From: Crossaster papposus
Lineage: Eukaryota; Echinodermata; Asteroidea; Velatida; Solasteridae
Assembly: GCA_037893245.1 (NCBI GenBank)
Contig: JBAIAA010001508.1
Location: 17,085-81,084, forward strand
DNA: 64,000 bases
Reading direction: 5' to 3'
In this document: positions 55,508 to 64,000 of the stretch, in pieces
How the letters are laid out: every line of letters begins with the position of its first letter
Numbering within the stretch: position 1 is the stretch's first letter
Program-made: the position numbers and the translations under genes
Notes under the pieces: generated by a model
The model's input: only the letters and a program-made list of their open reading frames with translations
What the model was told of the DNA's origin: nothing
Databases searched by the model: none

Positions 55508-55698
55508 ATCGCTTCTCGGCCTTTTGGCTAAGATCATGTGTAGTATCTGTTCTTTTCAGCTTAATATCTGAAACGCTGTTCATCGAACAGCCAGTATATT
55601 AATCTGATTTTTGGATTTGGGCCGTGGAATAGAGGCTTGCCTCGTCCCGGCCATGGGTTGGCCCGGTATAGCAGTACATCCGGGATTCGGCCCACTCC
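55508..55698 (+). ncRNA. U2: U2 snRNA, copy 9
   Basis: No difference from copy 1 noticed; octamer at 55459. The spacer after it is back to consensus. Confidence 0.96.
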
Positions 55699-56434
55699 CC
55701 TCGGGGAACATCAATTAATACAAAAACAGGTCTCGTCTATTATGTGTATTCCTATGTCGCCTCACTTTTACAAGTTCTTTCTTCGCTTTACTTCGTGGCT
55801 TTCTTATATTTGAACATTTCAATTTGTCTCAATTAAATAATTGTATGAAGACCGATCTCTTTGTTTTAGGTTGATTTCTGAAGAAAGGGAAAAACAACAA
55901 CAACAAAAACAAACAAACAAACAAACAAACAAACAAACAGATCCTCTGCGACTGGTTGTATTTTTTTTTGGCGAAGATGTATTAGATTTCTTTATCTTTT
56001 CCATATTTTTAGAAATTCATATGATTTCATATAAATGTAGACTTTAAATGTTCTTTTTGTTTTTGGTCTTGTTTGTTTGAATTCCATTTTTGTTCTAAAT
56101 ACTGTATAGGTAATAATGCAGGGCCCTTTTTTATAGCTTTTTTTTTTGTAAGTGATAAAACCTCAAATACAATAAATAACAGTGCTTTTAACAGTTCAGT
56201 TTTTATGTTTGTATTTTAATGTTGCGATTATTCGTTTGCTTGCTTTCCTCTCTCTCTCTCTCTCGTTGACTGTTTATTTCTCCTCTCGTGTCGTTATTTC
56301 GGGAGGGAAACCTCTGCCACGATTTGTTGCTAGAGGGCGCCCTGACTTTCGTTTGCCTGGCGTGCTCCTATCGCGTCCGCGCATAGCAGTGATATATAAT
56401 ACACTGCCTCGCCCATTCAATCGATCTAGTCTAG

Positions 56435-56782
<348 letters not shown>

Positions 56783-56817
56783 ATAGATGCATGATACATG
56801 CCATTTTCAAACCAAAC

Positions 56818-56855
56818 GGCTCTTTTCAGAGCCACCACGATTTCACAAAAAGAGA
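56818..56855 (+). terminator. H4 copy 10 3' stem-loop and downstream element
   Basis: As at 602. Confidence 0.95.
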
Positions 56856-57269
56856 TTGATTCCAGGTTTTAATTTGTGTGTACTCTGTTATTATTTGGGC
56901 ATTGTCTCGCGGGATTCAGTGTGGATTTTCCTCCCTGTGTCTATTAGTATTAAGGTTTTTTTCTTTTCGTTTATTGCCCGTAATTATTCCCGGGATGTCT
57001 TTATCGAAGACACGGCCCATTTGTTTATTTTGGTAGCTGGGGAAAATTAATTTGCTTGCAAAGTATCATGTACTCGTAGGTAATATTGACCGTATTGTTT
57101 CGGAGGGTAAATCAGTTGTGATCAGTGAAGCGTCCCGGCATGGTGTCCGAATTATCCAATCGGAAGACTGCCCATTGTTATACTTCAGCCCCAGGATGCT
57201 ATTCTCTAGTCTTAAGAGACGGCCTGTTCGTTGATTTGGCATTCACTTCTTATCTACTCTCCATTCTGA

Positions 57270-57698
<429 letters not shown>

Positions 57699-57729
57699 GT
57701 CACAGCTGCGTGCGCAAAACTAACCGAAC

Positions 57730-57766
57730 GGCCCTTTTCAGGGCCAATATTTTTTTCAAAGAGAGA
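57730..57766 (+). terminator. H3 copy 10 3' stem-loop and downstream element
   Basis: As at 1514. Confidence 0.95.
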
Positions 57767-58432
57767 TTCATTCCAATCGCGTTTTCTGTAGAGTTTTGAA
57801 AAGTTAAGTTTGGTTACTATAGGTAAATACGAATTTTAACTGGCCAGAGCTCCGGAGAACGGATTAATAAAATTAATCGGATTAGTCTCTTTCCATTTTG
57901 TTTGTTTGTCTGTCTGTCTCTTATTTTTTGTTGTCCCCCCACCCCCCAAAATAAAAATAAAAAATTATTTTACTTTTAATACGGTAAAAAAGAAGAAGAG
58001 TAATTGCCTGGCCATGTACACAATTGTTTATGCAGTCATTTTGTGTCATATTTTCGAAAACGGGAACTCTTCGTTACATTGGATGATACGCAAGTTTACC
58101 CGGCGTTTGGGGAAAAATAAATAATGAGTGAAACCACACCGGATTGTTGGCCTCTACCGAATATAATAAAAAAGTGGATATTCTAAATTATTGTTTGTAA
58201 TTGTTTGTTTCTTGGAGTTTTCATTCGGATTCGGAAGGATAGCTTTTGCCCTCTGTGCGTGTGGCAAGCGCCAATGCATGTCACTTTGCACGCGTACATA
58301 ATTCTTCACGCTTGGGTGATTGTGTGGACAATGCGTGTATGCCCAGAATCCTAGCGGGTACCATAAAAGTCGTCCCGGCATGCTTGACCTTCCATTCGAT
58401 CGCACGATCACATACACTCATCTTCTCCAATC

Positions 58433-58801
58433 ATGGCTCCTAAAGTTAGCGGAAAAGGCCAGAAGAAGGCCGGCAACACCAAGGCTCCGGTCAGCACGAA
58501 CAAGAAGAGGCGTCGGCGTCGCAAGGAGAGCTACGGCATCTACATCTACAAAGTCATGAAACAGGTGCACCCCGACACAGGAATCTCCAGCAAGGCAATG
58601 AGCATCATGAACAGCTTTGTCAACGACGTGTTTGAGCGCATCGCCGGCGAATCTTCCCGCCTTGCCCACTACAACAAGAAGTCGACCATCTCAAGTCGTG
58701 AAGTGCAGACTGCAGTACGCCTAATCCTCCCGGGAGAGCTTGCCAAGCATGCAGTCAGCGAAGGAACCAAGGCCGTCACCAAGTATACGACTTCAAAATA
58801 G
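58433..58801 (+). CDS. H2B: Histone H2B, copy 10
   Basis: Protein identical to copy 1; last H2B in the window, CATAAAAG at 58362. Confidence 0.99.
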   Translation: MAPKVSGKGQKKAGNTKAPVSTNKKRRRRRKESYGIYIYKVMKQVHPDTGISSKAMSIMNSFVNDVFERIAGESSRLAHYNKKSTISSREVQTAVRLILPGELAKHAVSEGTKAVTKYTTSK

Positions 58802-58845
58802 GTTGACCGAGGGAGGAACAAATAACACGAAAAACATAACCAAAC

Positions 58846-58885
58846 GGCTCTTTTCAGAGCCAACACAATTTAAAAAAAAAAGAGA
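58846..58885 (+). terminator. H2B copy 10 3' stem-loop and downstream element
   Basis: As at 2630. Confidence 0.95.
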
Positions 58886-59879
58886 TGTGACTGTCTGATC
58901 TGTGTTACTAATTTAGTCAATATTCGTAGGTGGTAAAATCGTTCGGGTAGTGTTCCCGTCTTTACATTCTCCCTGACCTTAAAAGGAGAAATGAAGATCA
59001 ACATTAACCTTCTGTTCTCGTCGCCTTTGAAAACAAATATGTGACTTGAAAAGGCATGACGGGGAAAAGTATTTCTGTAGTATTTGGAGTTCTATTGTTT
59101 TACACCGTAGTAAAGACCGATTCGTTAGTTTTGCAATGATACCAAAAGTATTTATTTACATCATTTAATTAACATGATATATACAACATTGCAGGGCTGA
59201 CAGTGCGCCGCCCAACCTAAGCGATCGAATTTTTAAAACCAACGAATAGCTTTGACCAAAACAATTATACGCGTGCCCGCCAACAACGAAATTGACAAAT
59301 GGGGGTCATTGTTAATTTAGCCTCAGTAAGTCACGTAGGAATTTGCAATGGCGAAACAGCCTTTTGTTATTCAGCACCTGTGCGCGCAGTGGTTTTTGTT
59401 CATTCAGTCTCCATTACGAGAAGTAGTGGTTTCTTGTTTGATGTATGTTTAATATATGTGTTTGTCGTATCTCTGTGCAGACAAATCCGTGACAGTTTTC
59501 AATGTGGTTTATGAGGGACGATCTGCGGCCAGCGTGGAGGCAGGTCAATCGGTAGGCAACAGGGACACACCGTCGGGATAACAGAAATCGTCTGAGAAAG
59601 CAGGTAAGGTTTTTGGGTGCTTTGGGTTTTTGCTGTTATGATTTCATCGCTTAGATTGAAGACAGACAGACAGACAGACCTCGTTCAAAAAATGTATCCC
59701 TGTCTTCACGAATCCAAAAATGGATGCGGTGCACTCAACCGTACAGTAAGTGTGTCGCGCGTGATTGGCTACTTGGCGTGCTTCGGCCAATCCACCGGAA
59801 CGCTATAACTAGTGCTGTCACCCCCCTCGTACGGCACTTTCACTGCAGATCGCAATCTACTGTCACCAATTACTTCAAG

Positions 59880-60257
59880 ATGACTGGACGAGGAAAAAGC
59901 GGAAAAGCAAGAAGCAAGGCCAGGAGCAGGTCCTCAAGGGCGGGACTGCAGTTCCCCGTGGGTCGCGTTCATCGATTTTTGCGAAGGGGCAACTACGCTG
60001 AGCGGGTTGGAGCCGGTGCACCGGTCTACCTGGCAGCCGTGATGGAATACCTGACCGCGGAGATCCTGGAGCTGGCCGGTAACGCAGCACGAGACAATAA
60101 GAAGACGAGAATTAACCCTCGACATCTGCAGCTTGCTATACGCAACGACGAAGAGCTTAACAAGTTGATGAGTGGGGTTACCATCGCGCAAGGCGGTGTG
60201 CTTCCCAACATCCAGCAAGTACTTCTGCCCAAAAAGGCCGCCAAAGTATCAAAGTAA
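59880..60257 (+). CDS. H2A: Histone H2A, copy 10
   Basis: Protein identical to copy 1; last H2A in the window, TATA at 59804. Confidence 0.99.
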   Translation: MTGRGKSGKARSKARSRSSRAGLQFPVGRVHRFLRRGNYAERVGAGAPVYLAAVMEYLTAEILELAGNAARDNKKTRINPRHLQLAIRNDEELNKLMSGVTIAQGGVLPNIQQVLLPKKAAKVSK

Positions 60258-60302
60258 TAGGCCTACAAACAAATTACTTTGCCTCCACAAACAAAACCAA
60301 AA

Positions 60303-60341
60303 GGCTCTTTTCAGGGCCACCACATAGTTACAAGAGAGAAA
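60303..60341 (+). terminator. H2A copy 10 3' stem-loop (U-G) and downstream element
   Basis: As at 4087, wobble retained. Confidence 0.95.
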
Positions 60342-61753
60342 CGCCGCTGTCTGTCTGTTCTTCATTTTTAAATAAAGTTTTAAAAGAGACAAATTTAGAT
60401 AATACATGTGTAGATTTTAACTTTCACAGCCAAAGGCCCGCTGAGTTTGTTCAATGGCTTCGTTTATTTTTTAAAGAATCGCCTTCCCTTTTCCTGCTTA
60501 TAAAAATATTAAGAAAGTGTTTTTTGTCATCCGGGCGCGCGTGCGTTTTAACTTGTATCCCGGCGACCTTCATATAAAAACTAGTTCATTAAATATGCAA
60601 CGCGCGCACTGTGACTTCAACAAAGCAAAAATAAATACGCGCTGTGTCTGTACTCTATATATACATGTACTACGCGTACTGTACAGTACATGCATGTTCA
60701 GTTTGTAAAAGTACGTGAATGATATTATACCCGCGACCCAGCACATCAAAATCAAGAATAAGTCGGAAAAAGACTTTCGGAGATATAAATATAATAAGAT
60801 TGCAAATTCAATAAGCTTTTTAATGACATCCATCACAAGCCTTTAGCTCGGAAATTATTGGTTACGAGTTACAGACTGGGGATGGCTATCAATAGAAAGC
60901 CTATGGAATTTCAAATGTTACTATGTACATATCGTGAATTGTCATTTCCCGCTTATTATTGATTTTGATATCCTGGGTCACATTTTCATAGATTTAACAA
61001 AAACATTGGAAATGTGGTGAGTTGACACTTCGCGTGTGGTCTATTAGCTTTGTTTTCGTGTTCTGTCTTACCTGGGCCCAATTTCATAACAAATGTAAGC
61101 ACAACAATTTGCTTAGCATGAAACATTTTCCTTGGCCAAACTGAAGATTTCCGAACACGTTTTATTGACGGTCGTGAATTCTCGTTAACGTTCGCGACTA
61201 CAATTTCGACGTCTGGGTGTACACAATTAAATGGTCAGGCCATAGAACCAGACTATTTTCACCGCCCACAAAGTGGGACATTTAGGTTCTGCTTAAAAAC
61301 AAATAAACCGGCCTGAACGGTAAACGATCGAGGCGCGGTTGTGCCGAAGGGCGCCATCTATCGGCACGCTCGTACCGGCAGGTCTGTGTGTATTTACAGC
61401 GGCGAGGCGCAGTGCAGCATGGCGATAATTTTGATACCAGTCGCATTTTTCCAGATTTTCAAGTGACTTTTGGTTAAAAAAAATGAATTTGTAAAAGAAT
61501 ATTGTCGATGTGTATGAAAATGTGTTATGAAAACCCCCCAAGCTCATGAATATTGATGTAAATTAACGTGCCAAAAGTTGGTAATTTCTATAAACGGGTT
61601 TGCGTCGGGCTCTGTGAGAAGTCCTTTTCTTGACCCGAAATACACAAATTAGAAAAGTTAAAATAAGAATATTATTCGGATGAGAACAATGGGCGGGGGA
61701 ATCAATTTGCATGCATAATTCCAGAGCGCCCTATTGGTTCAATGTCAATCGTT

Positions 61754-61944
61754 ATCGCTTCTCGGCCTTTTGGCTAAGATCATGTGTAGTATCTGTTCTT
61801 TTCAGCTTAATATCTGAAACGCTGTTCATCGAACAGCCAGTATATTAATCTGATTTTTGGATTTGGGCCGTGGAATAGAGGCTTGCCTCGTCCCGGCCAT
61901 GGGTTGGCCCGGTATAGCAGTACATCCGGGATTCGGCCCACTCC
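61754..61944 (+). ncRNA. U2: U2 snRNA, copy 10
   Basis: No difference from copy 1 noticed; last U2 in the window, octamer at 61705. Confidence 0.96.
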
Positions 61945-62680
61945 CCTCGGGGAACATCAATTAATACAAAAACAGGTCTCGTCTATTATGTGTATTCCTA
62001 TGTCGCCTCACTTTTACAAGTTCTTTCTTCGCTTTACTTCGTGGCTTTCTTATATTTGAACATTTCAATTTGTCTCAATTAAATAATTGTATGAAGACCG
62101 ATCTCTTTGTTTTAGGTTGATTTCTGAAGAAAGGGAAAAACAACAACAACAAAAACAAACAAACAAACAAACAAACAAACAAACAGATCCTCTGCGACTG
62201 GTTGTATTTTTTTTTGGCGAAGATGTATTAGATTTCTTTATCTTTTCCATATTTTTAGAAATTCATATGATTTCATATAAATGTAGACTTTAAATGTTCT
62301 TTTTGTTTTTGGTCTTGTTTGTTTGAATTCCATTTTTGTTCTAAATACTGTATAGGTAATAATGCAGGGCCCTTTTTTATAGCTTTTTTTTTTGTAAGTG
62401 ATAAAACCTCAAATACAATAAATAACAGTGCTTTTAACAGTTCAGTTTTTATGTTTGTATTTTAATGTTGCGATTATTCGTTTGCTTGCTTTCCTCTCTC
62501 TCTCTCTCTCGTTGACTGTTTATTTCTCCTCTCGTGTCGTTATTTCGGGAGGGAAACCTCTGCCACGATTTGTTGCTAGAGGGCGCCCTGACTTTCGTTT
62601 GCCTGGCGTGCTCCTATCGCGTCCGCGCATAGCAGTGATATATAATACACTGCCTCGCCCATTCAATCGATCTAGTCTAG

Positions 62681-63028
<348 letters not shown>

Positions 63029-63063
63029 ATAGATGCATGATACATGCCATTTTCAAACCAAAC

Positions 63064-63101
63064 GGCTCTTTTCAGAGCCACCACGATTTCACAAAAAGAG
63101 A
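63064..63101 (+). terminator. H4 copy 11 3' stem-loop and downstream element
   Basis: As at 602. Confidence 0.95.
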
Positions 63102-63515
63102 TTGATTCCAGGTTTTAATTTGTGTGTACTCTGTTATTATTTGGGCATTGTCTCGCGGGATTCAGTGTGGATTTTCCTCCCTGTGTCTATTAGTATTAAG
63201 GTTTTTTTCTTTTCGTTTATTGCCCGTAATTATTCCCGGGATGTCTTTATCGAAGACACGGCCCATTTGTTTATTTTGGTAGCTGGGGAAAATTAATTTG
63301 CTTGCAAAGTATCATGTACTCGTAGGTAATATTGACCGTATTGTTTCGGAGGGTAAATCAGTTGTGATCAGTGAAGCGTCCCGGCATGGTGTCCGAATTA
63401 TCCAATCGGAAGACTGCCCATTGTTATACTTCAGCCCCAGGATGCTATTCTCTAGTCTTAAGAGACGGCCTGTTCGTTGATTTGGCATTCACTTCTTATC
63501 TACTCTCCATTCTGA

Positions 63516-63944
<429 letters not shown>

Positions 63945-63975
63945 GTCACAGCTGCGTGCGCAAAACTAACCGAAC

Positions 63976-64000
63976 GGCCCTTTTCAGGGCCAATATTTTT
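63976..64000 (+). terminator. H3 copy 11 3' stem-loop (downstream element cut off)
   Basis: The stem-loop at 63976-63991 is complete. The purine element expected from about 64003 lies beyond the window. Confidence 0.93.

Overview
The window lies wholly inside a tandem histone gene array of a metazoan. It holds ten complete repeat units and the start of an eleventh. The period is 6246 bp, except one unit spacing of 6245 and one of 6249. Every unit carries, all on the + strand, intronless H4, H3, H2B and H2A genes followed by a U2 spliceosomal snRNA gene. No linker histone H1 gene, transposase, 5S rRNA or tRNA gene was seen, and neither edge of the array is reached.

Organism: intronless replication-dependent core histone genes ending in a stem-loop plus a purine-rich downstream element, with TATA boxes and CATTC-type cap sites, are typical of animals. 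H4 has Cys73, known from sea urchin H4. H2A is 125 codons with a short C-terminus, and H2B has a basic KKRRRRRK patch, both as in echinoderms. A spacer segment resembles a dispersed repeat I associate with sea star and other marine deuterostome genomes. An echinoderm is therefore likely and a sea star plausible, but this is inference.

Layout of one unit (unit 1 coordinates): TC-repeat and H4 promoter 1-254, H4 255-566, spacer with H3 promoter, H3 1072-1482, AT-rich spacer, H2B 2217-2585, about 1.1 kb spacer with splice-like signals, H2A 3664-4041, about 1.5 kb spacer, U2 snRNA 5538-5728, about 0.77 kb spacer with an AAAC microsatellite, then the next H4. Add 6246, 12492, 18738, 24984, 31230, 37476 (37475 after about 38137), 43721, 49970, 56216 or 62462 to convert to units 2-11.

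All copies of each histone encode the same protein, and the spacers are almost base-for-base identical. I found only a handful of single-base differences by eye. One conspicuous patch, 49541 to about 50018 between the eighth U2 gene and the ninth H4 gene, contains a 52-base C run and several length changes. It is either a variant spacer or a low-quality stretch of assembly.

How the genes work together: the four core histones form the nucleosome octamer and are made in S phase from non-polyadenylated mRNAs processed by SLBP and U7 snRNP. U2 snRNA is the branch-point-recognising spliceosomal RNA, and U2 snRNP has been reported to stimulate U7-dependent 3' processing of intronless histone pre-mRNAs. 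Its physical linkage to every histone unit is the most interesting feature here. Two CTCF-like motifs per unit, pointing toward each other across the four histone genes and leaving U2 outside, are a speculative second lead.
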